Positions 1 through 5,276 of a stretch of DNA of 9,243 bases are shown here, piece by piece. The notes under the pieces were generated by a model. That model worked only from the letters and a program-made list of their open reading frames with translations, did no database searches and had not been told where the DNA came from. The translations under genes and the position numbers were made by a program. The DNA lies in assembly GCA_049644345.1 (NCBI GenBank), contig JBARRS010000044.1:1-9243 (forward strand). Direction: 5' to 3'. The stretch's first letter is position 1. Each line of letters begins with the position of its first letter. Source of the stretch: JBARRS01 sp049644345. GTDB taxonomy: Bacteria; Actinomycetota; Thermoleophilia; Gaiellales; Gaiellaceae.

Positions 1-765
1 GGCGCGGGCGACGTCGGCCGGCGACGCCCCCTGGGCGCCAAGCCCCGGCAGGAGCAGGATCGCTTGCGGCACCAGGCGGCGGGCCTCGCCGACCGCGCGA
101 GGATGCGTCGCCCCGACGACGGCCCCCACGCTCGAGAGGCCGTGCTCGCCGACGAGCTCCTCCCCCCACTCGGCGACGAGCCGGGCGACATGCTGCCAAA
201 GGGGCCTCCCATCCGAGAGGACGACGTCCTGGACGTCCGCTCCGCCCTCGTTCGAGCTCTTGACGAGGCAAAACACGCCGCCGCCGTGGCGCCGGCAGGC
301 CGAGAAGAAGGGCTCGAGCGAGTCGCGGCCGAGGTATGGGTTGACCGTGAGTGCGTCTGCGACCGGCGGCTCATCCTCGACCCGCGGTTCCAGGTACGCG
401 GCCGCGTAGGCCCGTGCCGTCGAGCCCACGTCGCCGCGCTTTCCGTCGGCGACGACGAGCAGGCCGGCCGCCCGCGCGTATGCGCAGACGGCTTCGAACG
501 CGCGGATCCCGTCCGGGCCGAGCGCCTCGAAGAACGCCAGCTGCGCCTTGATGCCGACCACGTGCGGCGCCGCCGCGTCGATGATCCCCCGGCAGAAGCG
601 CTCGCAGGCCTCGGCAGCGGCGGTTCGGGACGCATGCGCGTCGCCGGCGAGCTCGACTGGAAGCAGATCCGGACGCGGATCGAGCCCGAGGAGGAGCTGG
701 CTCCGCTTCCGCTCCACGGCCTCCGCCACCCGATCCGCGAAGACGGAGGTGGCAACGACGCCCAT
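1..765 (-). CDS. pyrF: Orotidine-5'-phosphate decarboxylase, type 2 family (3' end cut by window edge)
   Basis: Decarboxylates OMP to UMP, the last step of de novo pyrimidine synthesis, in the cytoplasm. I translated it by hand: the frame is open from an ATG at 765 to base 1, giving 255 residues without a stop, so only the C-terminal end is missing. Type 2 OMP decarboxylase landmarks are visible: GLDPRPD (residues 27-33), GIKAQLAFFE (71-80), the catalytic-loop motif DGKRGDVGST (107-116), TVNPYLGRDSLEPF (140-153), VKSSN (168-172), GATHPR (218-223) and the phosphate-binding LPGLGAQGA (239-247). An in-frame TAG lies two codons upstream of the ATG, so this is the earliest possible start. There is no Shine-Dalgarno sequence; a TAGCCT box ends 7 nt before the ATG, which suggests a leaderless message. 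The pyrE gene lies on the same strand about 490 bp upstream, with hup between them. Confidence 0.95.
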   Translation of the reverse strand, partial: MGVVATSVFADRVAEAVERKRSQLLLGLDPRPDLLPVELAGDAHASRTAAAEACERFCRGIIDAAAPHVVGIKAQLAFFEALGPDGIRAFEAVCAYARAAGLLVVADGKRGDVGSTARAYAAAYLEPRVEDEPPVADALTVNPYLGRDSLEPFFSACRRHGGGVFCLVKSSNEGGADVQDVVLSDGRPLWQHVARLVAEWGEELVGEHGLSSVGAVVGATHPRAVGEARRLVPQAILLLPGLGAQGASPADVARA

Positions 766-772
766 CGACTAG

Positions 773-778
773 AGGCTA
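773..778 (-). promoter_or_regulatory. Predicted -10 box of a leaderless pyrF promoter
   Basis: TAGCCT on the minus strand ends 7 nt before the pyrF ATG. A weak -35 candidate (CTGATG, 797-802) lies 18 nt further upstream. Transcription would begin at or next to the ATG, which fits the absence of any ribosome binding site. The box sits just past the hairpin that follows hup. It is a prediction from motif and spacing only. Confidence 0.45.
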
Positions 779-806
779 CAGCGCGTCCCGGCCGCCCATC
801 AGACGC

Positions 807-830
807 CGAGGGCCGCTGCGGCGGCCCTCG
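807..830 (-). terminator. Strong hairpin after hup, possible terminator
   Basis: A perfect 10-bp GC-rich stem (807-816 with 821-830) closes a 4-nt loop, starting 26 nt after the hup stop codon and ending about 30 nt before the pyrF box. No U-run follows it in the hup direction; four Ts (CTTTT) precede the stem instead. It may terminate hup transcription without a U-tract, or protect the 3' end of the hup mRNA. The stem is seen directly; the role is inferred. Confidence 0.5.
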
Positions 831-855
831 CGAAAAGCTCGTGGGTTCGAGGCGC

Positions 856-1173
856 CTAGTAGCCGCCGCCTCCGCCGTTACCTCCGCCGCCGCCGCCCGT
901 CTTGACGGCCGTCTTCAGCGAGCTGCCGGCGCTGAACTTCGGGACGCGCGCCGCCGGGATCGTCACCCGCTGGCTCGGGTTCCGCGGGTTGACACCCTGG
1001 CGCTCCGCACGGTGCTGCGTCGAGAACTTGCCGAAGCCGGTGAAGGCCACCTCCTCGCCACGTGTCAGCGCGTCGGTGATCGAATCGAGGAAGGCGTCCA
1101 CGGCCGTCGCCGCATCGCGCTTGTTGAGACCGCTCTTCGAAGCTACGCGGTCAACGAACTCTTGCTTGGTCAC
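856..1173 (-). CDS. hup: HU-family nucleoid DNA-binding protein with glycine-rich C-terminal tail
   Basis: Histone-like protein of the HU/IHF family (105 aa): dimers bind and bend DNA with little sequence specificity in the nucleoid. The N-terminal helices begin TKQEFVDRVASKSGLNKRDA (residues 2-21). GEEVAFTGFGKF (39-50) is the family core, and the DNA-wrapping arm follows with NPRNPSQ (62-68), including the expected intercalating Pro, then PKFSAGSSLK (78-87). The last 13 residues (93-105) are glycines broken only by Asn99 and a terminal Tyr. This differs from the Lys/Ala/Pro-rich tails known in mycobacterial and streptomycete HU proteins. The GTG start at 1173 gives the canonical HU N-terminus and has AGGAG 5 nt upstream; a longer in-frame extension to 1365 would overlap pyrE and is not supported. 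The gene has its own predicted promoter and a hairpin after it, so it is probably a separate unit within the pyrimidine genes. Confidence 0.95.
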   Translation of the reverse strand: MTKQEFVDRVASKSGLNKRDAATAVDAFLDSITDALTRGEEVAFTGFGKFSTQHRAERQGVNPRNPSQRVTIPAARVPKFSAGSSLKTAVKTGGGGGGNGGGGGY

Positions 1174-1178
1174 GTGCT

Positions 1179-1183
1179 CTCCT
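1179..1183 (-). promoter_or_regulatory. Ribosome binding site deciding the hup GTG start
   Basis: AGGAG lies 5 nt before the GTG at 1173. It fixes the start at the HU domain boundary rather than at the longer in-frame reading. Confidence 0.8.
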
Positions 1184-1216
1184 CTCGTGCTGTGACGGGT
1201 CGGACCACGGCGAAAG

Positions 1217-1245
1217 ACCCTAACAGGCTTCGCATTTCGGCTCAA
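1217..1245 (-). promoter_or_regulatory. Predicted hup promoter
   Basis: On the minus strand TTGAGC (1240-1245) and TAGGGT (1217-1222) are separated by exactly 17 nt, a good match to primary-sigma spacing with a TANNNT -10. It lies entirely in the gap after the pyrE stop codon. The predicted start of transcription near 1210 leaves a leader of about 37 nt containing the AGGAG site. Confidence 0.55.
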
Positions 1246-1255
1246 CCATGCGGTT

Positions 1256-1798
1256 TTACGGGGATTTTTCCTCTTCGAGCAGGTCTTTTGTGCGAAAGAG
1301 GGGCGAAATTCGCACCCCAATTCGGGCGAGCGCGTCCACTCCTCCCTCCTCCCGATCGACGACACAGACCGCGTTGCGGCACTCGAGGCCGGCTCCGCGG
1401 AGGGCCTCGACGGCCTCGACGGCGGCCCCGCCGGAGGTGACGACGTCCTCGACGAGCACGACGAGCTGCCCCGGTTCGCAGACTCCCTCGAGCCGGTTGC
1501 CCGTGCCGTAGCCCTTCGCCTCCTTGCGGACGATCAGGAACGGCAGGCCCGATGCGAGCGAGGCTGCGGCCGCCAGCGCAACCGCGCCGAGCTCAGGCCC
1601 TGCCAGCAGTCCCGCCTCTGGCTCGAGCTCCCGCGCCCGCGCGGCGATCCGCTCCCCGAGCGGGGCCAGGAGGTCCGGGCGGGTCTCGAAGCGGTACTTG
1701 TCGAGGTAGTAACTCGAGCGTTTGCCCGACCGGAGGAGGAAGTCCCCTTCGAGGTAGGCGTGTTCGCGGAGCGCTGCGGCGAGCTCTGAGTCGTTCAC
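1256..1798 (-). CDS. pyrE: Orotate phosphoribosyltransferase
   Basis: Joins orotate to PRPP to give OMP, the substrate of PyrF, in the cytoplasm. The protein has 180 residues, normal for a bacterial PyrE. Visible landmarks are the N-terminal orotate/PRPP segment FLLRSGKRSSYYLDKYRFET (20-39), GPELGAVALA (67-76), the flexible catalytic loop RKEAKGYGTGNRLEG (91-105) and the 13-residue PRPP-binding loop VVLVEDVVTSGGA (113-125). The start is GTG at 1798; an in-frame TGA lies nine codons upstream and no other start codon intervenes. The upstream bases (GGACGTGAG) give a mediocre ribosome binding site. It lies 79 nt downstream of the small membrane protein gene and may be read from that transcript, although a short hairpin intervenes. 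The C-terminus is acidic and ordinary. Confidence 0.96.
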   Translation of the reverse strand: MNDSELAAALREHAYLEGDFLLRSGKRSSYYLDKYRFETRPDLLAPLGERIAARARELEPEAGLLAGPELGAVALAAAASLASGLPFLIVRKEAKGYGTGNRLEGVCEPGQLVVLVEDVVTSGGAAVEAVEALRGAGLECRNAVCVVDREEGGVDALARIGVRISPLFRTKDLLEEEKSP

Positions 1799-1826
1799 CT
1801 CACGTCCATGGCCGGCGTCGGCTCAC

Positions 1827-1843
1827 GCCGGGCGAAGCCCGGC
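1827..1843 (-). terminator. Short GC hairpin between the Roadblock unit and pyrE
   Basis: A 7-bp perfect GC stem (1827-1833 with 1837-1843) closes a 3-nt loop in the 79-nt gap. There is no U-run. It may be an attenuator or weak terminator, or incidental in GC-rich DNA. Confidence 0.3.
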
Positions 1844-1877
1844 TCCGCCGCCGCCTGACGCCGCAGGAACGCGAGCA

Positions 1878-2084
1878 TCAGCCTCGCGCAGCGCCGAGCA
1901 CGTCACGTGCGTGGCGGAGTAGCTCGTCGGCGTCCGGCGAGCCCGTCAGCGAGACCATCGAGCCGTCGCCGAAGTAGAGGTCGACGCGCTCACGTAGGCG
2001 CGCCGAGCGCCGCCGGTAAAGGAGTCCGCCCACCACGGAGCCGGCGGCGAGGAGCGCGCCGGTAAAGACGTTACGAGCTCGCAT
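1878..2084 (-). CDS. Small single-pass membrane protein, function unknown
   Basis: A 68-residue protein I cannot assign to a named family. The N-terminus has a short basic start, then one hydrophobic segment (about residues 7-23, FTGALLAAGSVVGGLLY), then a basic cluster RRRSARLRER (24-33) that would hold the anchor with its C-terminus in the cytoplasm. A compact acidic tail follows with VDLYFGDGSMVSL (34-46) and a probable helix near DADELLRHARDVL (51-63). The ATG lies 14 nt inside the end of the Roadblock gene, so the two are very probably translated together, and AAGG precedes the start. The cytosolic tail could be a partner for the Roadblock protein at the membrane; this is inference from coupling only. 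Confidence 0.75.
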   Translation of the reverse strand: MRARNVFTGALLAAGSVVGGLLYRRRSARLRERVDLYFGDGSMVSLTGSPDADELLRHARDVLGAARG

Positions 2085-2484
2085 CTGCCTTCTTCGTCGC
2101 CGTCCGCTTCCGCGTCGTCGGTCGCTTGGCCGTCTTGGGCTTCTCCTCGGGTGTCTCGACCTCGCGGAGGCAGCTCTTCAGGTCGTAGAACACGAGCCCG
2201 ACCGTCGGCTCCGGCCCGGTAGTCGCGGCGACGGCCCTGTTGTCGTGGCGGACAACGAAGACGCTGCCCCCGGGGAACGCGGCCTCCAGCTGCGCGAGCT
2301 CCGCCCCCTCGCGCGAGCGCTCAGCCTTGTTCAGCAGCGCGAGGGCCGCGTGCGCGACGCGGGCCGCTCGTTCCCCGTCGTCGAGCGTCGAGGCGACGAC
2401 CACGCCGTCGCGGTCGAAGACCACCGCGGCCTCGATCTGGGCCGAGATCTCGGTCAGGTTCTCGAGCGCCTGTGCGGCTTCCAT
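2071..2484 (-). CDS. Roadblock/LC7-domain protein with basic C-terminal tail
   Basis: A 137-residue protein. Residues 1-110 show the alpha/beta pattern of Roadblock/LC7 (MglB-like) domains: an N-terminal helix (2-18), paired strands around AAVVFDRDGVVVAST (19-33), a long helix (about 38-58), then strands SVFVVRHDNRAVAATTG (74-90) and PTVGLVFYDLKSCL (93-106). Proteins of this family dimerise and often act with small Ras-like GTPases; no GTPase gene lies in this window. Residues 112-137 form a disordered Lys/Arg/Thr-rich tail resembling nucleic-acid-binding or histone-H1-like tails. The ATG at 2484 has no Shine-Dalgarno sequence. The gene diverges from the YihY gene across 35 bp and overlaps the small membrane protein gene downstream. 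The fold assignment rests on pattern recognition, so the function is open. Confidence 0.8.
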   Translation of the reverse strand: MEAAQALENLTEISAQIEAAVVFDRDGVVVASTLDDGERAARVAHAALALLNKAERSREGAELAQLEAAFPGGSVFVVRHDNRAVAATTGPEPTVGLVFYDLKSCLREVETPEEKPKTAKRPTTRKRTATKKADASS

Positions 2485-2519
2485 ACGGGCCTGACGCTAA
2501 CACAGGGATACTCCGGGCC
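2485..2519. promoter_or_regulatory. 35-bp divergent promoter region (Roadblock gene / yihY)
   Basis: This gap must hold start signals for both genes. On the plus strand GATACT (2507-2512) ends 7 nt before the yihY ATG. On the minus strand TAGCGT ends 9 nt before the Roadblock ATG. Neither gene has a ribosome binding site and neither box has a convincing -35. The spacing implies leaderless or nearly leaderless messages from promoters that overlap. Confidence 0.35.
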
Positions 2520-3338
2520 ATGCCCGGGCCGCTGAGGAAGTTCTTCCGCGACCGCGGGACGCATCTGGCAGCGATGATCGCCTATTACGCGCTGCTCTCG
2601 TTCGTGCCGCTCGTTTTTCTCTCGCTGGCACTGCTGGGGCTGGCAGGGCAGCAAGGCGCGTCCAGCTATCTCGTGAAGGAGCTTCAGCGCGCCTTCCCCG
2701 ACAGCTCCGTCTCGAGCATCGTCAGTGCGGTGCGCGGGATCCAGCGGCACGCGACCGCGCTCGGGATCATCGGCGGCGTCGGCCTGCTCTGGACGTCGAT
2801 AGGCCTCTTCAGCGTGCTCGAGTCGGCGCTGAACATCGTCTACGGGCTGCCGAACCGCCCCTTTCTGCGCGGGAAAGCCCTCGCGATCGTGCTGATGATC
2901 GCGTCGCTCGTGACGCTCTTCACCGGGCTCGTTGTCGGCTCCATCGGCTTCGACGTGCTCAAGCGGTATGCGCCCGGGTTCGTCGCGAACGTTTACGTCG
3001 CCTACACCGTGTCCGTGCTGGCGTCACTTGCCGCCGTGTTCCTCTTCGTCACGTCGGTCTACTACCTGCTCACGAACGTGAAGCTCGAGTTTCGCGAGGT
3101 GCTGCCGGGCGCGATCACTGCGAGCATCGCGCTCGAGGCCAGCTTCCAGGCGCTCCCCGTCTACCTGCGCCTCTCCAAGAACGTCGTCGCGCTCCAGGCA
3201 TTCGGAGGGCCCGTGATCCTGCTCGTCTGGCTCTACGTGATGGCGAACGTCCTGGTCTTCGGCGCCGAGATCAACTCCTGGCGCCGGGCGCGCCGGCTCG
3301 GCCCAGCCGGCTTAGAGGAGGCTGCCGGCCTCGCGTAG
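2520..3338 (+). CDS. YihY/UPF0761-family integral membrane protein
   Basis: A 272-residue polytopic membrane protein of the YihY (UPF0761) family, once wrongly named ribonuclease BN; the true function is unsettled. Family landmarks are AAMIAYYALLSFVPL (17-31), LFSVLESALNIVYG in the middle, and the C-terminal FGGPVILLVWLYVMANVLVF followed by GAEIN. I count six hydrophobic segments: about 17-41, 82-101, the stretch after FLRGK, VYVAYTVSVLASLAAVFLF, the segment after EVLPG, and VILLVWLYVMANVLVFGAE. The tail after the last segment is short and arginine-rich. The ATG at 2520 is preferred over an in-frame GTG at 2472, which would lie inside the divergent Roadblock gene. There is no Shine-Dalgarno sequence. 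The 3' end overlaps the end of rdgB on the other strand by 27 bp. Confidence 0.9.
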   Translation: MPGPLRKFFRDRGTHLAAMIAYYALLSFVPLVFLSLALLGLAGQQGASSYLVKELQRAFPDSSVSSIVSAVRGIQRHATALGIIGGVGLLWTSIGLFSVLESALNIVYGLPNRPFLRGKALAIVLMIASLVTLFTGLVVGSIGFDVLKRYAPGFVANVYVAYTVSVLASLAAVFLFVTSVYYLLTNVKLEFREVLPGAITASIALEASFQALPVYLRLSKNVVALQAFGGPVILLVWLYVMANVLVFGAEINSWRRARRLGPAGLEEAAGLA

Positions 3339-3896
3339 GCCGTGCAGGAGCGCCCGGGCGGCACGGGCTCGGTGGGAGTTCTCGGCCTTCCACTCGTTGC
3401 CGAGCTCCGCGACCGTCAGCACCTCGCCGTCCGGAATGAAGATCGGGTCGTACCCGAACCCTTCGCTGCCGCGCGGCTCTTCGGCGATCCGCCCTTCGAG
3501 TACCCCGGTGCCGCGGAACTCCTCTCCGTCCGGCGTGAGGCAGACGAGCTCGCAGACGTAGCGCGCTCGGCGGCCGTCTCCCTCCACCTCCCGCAGCTCG
3601 TCGAGCAGGCGCTCGACCGGTTCACCGGCGCCGAACCGTGCCGAGTAGGCGCCCGGCCGCCCACCGAGGCCGTCGACCTCGATTCCCGAATCCTCGCCGA
3701 GCACCCAGGCCTCGGAGTCCGCGATCGTGCGGCCGAAGAGCGCCTTCGCCAGCGCGTTGTCGTAGTAGGTCGGTCCCTCCTCGGGCGGGTAGCCGTCGGC
3801 GCCGAGCAGGCCCAGCTCCCAACCCTCGAGCACCCGCGAGAGCTCGCGCAGCTTGTTCGCGTTCCGCGACGCGAGCTGCGCGGTCAATCCTGCCAC
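3312..3896 (-). CDS. rdgB: RdgB/HAM1-family non-canonical purine NTP pyrophosphatase
   Basis: Hydrolyses dITP, ITP and XTP to monophosphates and pyrophosphate, keeping deaminated purines out of DNA and RNA. The family motifs are intact (GTG-start numbering, 194 aa): SRNANK (10-15) for triphosphate binding, EEGPTYYDNALAKA (39-52), EDSGIEVDGLGGRPGAYSAR (68-87) with the catalytic Asp at 69, GFGYDPIF (146-153), and NSHRARA near 173-179. The GTG at 3896 has GAGG 4 nt upstream and overlaps the end of the mgtC-like gene by 13 nt. A TTG at 3887 is the alternative; it would overlap the upstream TGA as TTGA, as at the murI-rph junction, and give the equally typical N-terminus MTAQLASRNANK. It is the last gene of the murI operon, and rph-rdgB pairing is common in bacteria. 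Confidence 0.95.
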   Translation of the reverse strand: MAGLTAQLASRNANKLRELSRVLEGWELGLLGADGYPPEEGPTYYDNALAKALFGRTIADSEAWVLGEDSGIEVDGLGGRPGAYSARFGAGEPVERLLDELREVEGDGRRARYVCELVCLTPDGEEFRGTGVLEGRIAEEPRGSEGFGYDPIFIPDGEVLTVAELGNEWKAENSHRARAARALLHGLREAGSLL

Positions 3897-4585
3897 CGCA
3901 CCTCGAGCACGTGCTCGACGTCGGCGACCTGGGCGATCAGGTCGCTCGACGCCCCCTCCCGCGCCAGCTGGACGGTCAGCTCGACGTTGCGGCGGTCGCC
4001 CTCGTGGCCGATCTCGATCGTCTCGATCCTGCCGCCGGCCCGCTCGATCTCGGAGATCAGCGGGCCTGGGCTCGCGCCGCTCGGAAGCTGGACGAGGAGC
4101 CGGCCCGTATCGGGACGGAAGCGACCCAGCATCCGGTGCGCGACGATCCGGAGCGGCCAGAGCGAGACGATCGCGACCACGGTCGTGATCGCCGCGGCGG
4201 AGTAGTAGCCGGCACCGGAGGCGATACCGATCGCCGCGACGACCCAGAGCGTCGCCGCAGTCGTCAGGCCGCGCACCGAGAAGCCCTGGCGGATGATCGC
4301 GCCGGCGCCCAGGAAGCCGATCCCGGTCACGATCTGCGCCGCGATCCGCGTCGGGTCGGCGCGGATCACGCTTCCCCCGTTGACGAGGAAGTCGCGGAAG
4401 CCGTACGCCCCGACGAGGGTGAAGAGCGCGGAGCCGACCGCGACGAGCATGTGCGTTCGGAAGCCCGCCTCGCGTTCGCGCAGCTCCCGCTCGATCCCGA
4501 CCGCGCCGCCGAGCAGGGCAGCGACCGCGACACGCAGGAGCACCTCCCCCCACGAGAGGGACGGGATGCTAGACGCGAGCGGCAA
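3884..4585 (-). CDS. MgtC/SapB-family membrane protein with C-terminal ACT-like domain
   Basis: An inner-membrane protein of the MgtC/SapB family, 233 aa from the chosen start. Family signatures are visible: the N-terminal segment LLRVAVAALLGGAVGIEREL (16-35), AGFRTHMLVAVGSALFTLVG (40-59), DPTRIAAQIVTGIGFLGAGA (77-96) with the conserved Asp, and VRGLTTAATLWVVAAIG (104-120). Further hydrophobic stretches run to about 150. The last roughly 75 residues, with alternating strands and helices (GRLLVQLPSG, ISEIERAGGRIETIEIG, VEHVLEVRW), resemble the cytosolic ACT-like domain of MgtC. MgtC proteins are linked to Mg2+ stress and, in pathogens, to ATP synthase and virulence; many homologues are simply uncharacterised. 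A TTG at 4585 is chosen because AGGAGG lies 6 nt upstream, inside the end of rph; a GTG at 4543 is the alternative but starts within the first membrane segment. Overlaps rph by 17 nt and rdgB by 13 nt. Confidence 0.9.
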   Translation of the reverse strand: MPLASSIPSLSWGEVLLRVAVAALLGGAVGIERELREREAGFRTHMLVAVGSALFTLVGAYGFRDFLVNGGSVIRADPTRIAAQIVTGIGFLGAGAIIRQGFSVRGLTTAATLWVVAAIGIASGAGYYSAAAITTVVAIVSLWPLRIVAHRMLGRFRPDTGRLLVQLPSGASPGPLISEIERAGGRIETIEIGHEGDRRNVELTVQLAREGASSDLIAQVADVEHVLEVRWQD

Positions 4586-5276
4586 GCGCCTCCTCCTGGG
4601 CAAGCGCGATCTGTTCGATCCCTTGCGCCGCCAGCTCGAGCAGCTCGTCGAGACGCTCACGGGAAAACGGGGCCCGCTCCGCGGTCGCCTGCACCTCGAC
4701 GAGCCGTCCGTCCCCGGCCATGACCACGTTCATGTCCACCTCGGCGCTCGAGTCCTCGGCGTAGTCGAGATCGAGCAGCGGCTCGCCGTCCACGACCCCG
4801 ACGGAGACGGCGGCGACCGGAGCCCGCAGAGCCTTGCCGAGCCCAAAGCGGTCGAGCGCGCGCCGGCCCGCGACGTAGGCGCCGCAGATCGCGGCGCAGC
4901 GGGTACCGCCGTCGGCCTGGAGTACGTCACAGTCGAGCCAGAGTGTTCGCTCGCCGAGCGCCTCGAAGTCCGTCACGGAGCGAAGGGCACGGCCGATCAG
5001 CCGTTGGATCTCGACCGTTCGCCCACCCTGACGGCCACGCGAGGCCTCCCGATCGGTGCGCTCTCCGGTCGAGGCCGGCAGCAGCGAGTACTCGGCCGTC
5101 AGCCAGCCTCGCCCCTCGGGGAGCCAGCGAGGAACGCTGTCCTGAATCGACGCCGTGCAGAGGACCTTCGTCCGTCCCTGCGAGTAGAGCGCCGAGCCGT
5201 GGGGCTGCTCGAGCCAGTCCGGGACGATCTCGAGCGGGCGCAGCTCGTCTGGGCGGCGGCCGTCCTCGCGACTCAA
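4569..5276 (-). CDS. rph: Ribonuclease PH
   Basis: Phosphorolytic 3'-to-5' exoribonuclease that trims nucleotides beyond the CCA end of tRNA precursors and helps degrade structured RNA; it acts as a hexamer. The protein has 235 residues, typical. Visible motifs: the N-terminal DGRRPDELRP (5-14), SALYSQGRTKVLCTAS (28-43), the RNase PH signature GGRTVEIQRLIGRALR (84-99) including the phosphate-binding Arg86, DCDVLQADGGTR (115-126), and LDLDYAEDSSAEVDMNV (168-184) with the catalytic Asp pair six residues apart (175 and 181). The start must be TTG at 5276: it immediately precedes the conserved N-terminus, no other start codon is near, and GAGG lies 7 nt upstream. Its first bases overlap the murI stop as TTGA, so translation is probably coupled to murI. 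Second gene of the operon. Confidence 0.96.
   Translation of the reverse strand: MSREDGRRPDELRPLEIVPDWLEQPHGSALYSQGRTKVLCTASIQDSVPRWLPEGRGWLTAEYSLLPASTGERTDREASRGRQGGRTVEIQRLIGRALRSVTDFEALGERTLWLDCDVLQADGGTRCAAICGAYVAGRRALDRFGLGKALRAPVAAVSVGVVDGEPLLDLDYAEDSSAEVDMNVVMAGDGRLVEVQATAERAPFSRERLDELLELAAQGIEQIALAQEEALAARV
4592..4597 (-). promoter_or_regulatory. Perfect Shine-Dalgarno for the mgtC-like gene, inside rph
   Basis: AGGAGG lies 6 nt before the TTG at 4585, within the codons for the Glu-Glu near the C-terminus of RNase PH. It is the main reason for choosing this start over the GTG at 4543. Confidence 0.65.

Noticed and set aside
861..900. GGN trinucleotide-rich tract as a microsatellite or mobile-element trace
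   Set aside because: It is in frame, encodes the HU glycine tail and uses mixed glycine codons rather than a perfect repeat.
64..1440. Long plus-strand open frame covering pyrF and hup
   Set aside because: Its translation is Arg/Ala/Gly-rich with no domain pattern and lies antisense to PyrF, HU and PyrE, whose motifs are unmistakable. High GC alone produces such frames.
3897..4553. Long N-terminal extension of RdgB on the minus strand
   Set aside because: The extension is low-complexity Arg/Gly/Ala and covers the mgtC-like gene in another frame; the RdgB family begins just before SRNANK.
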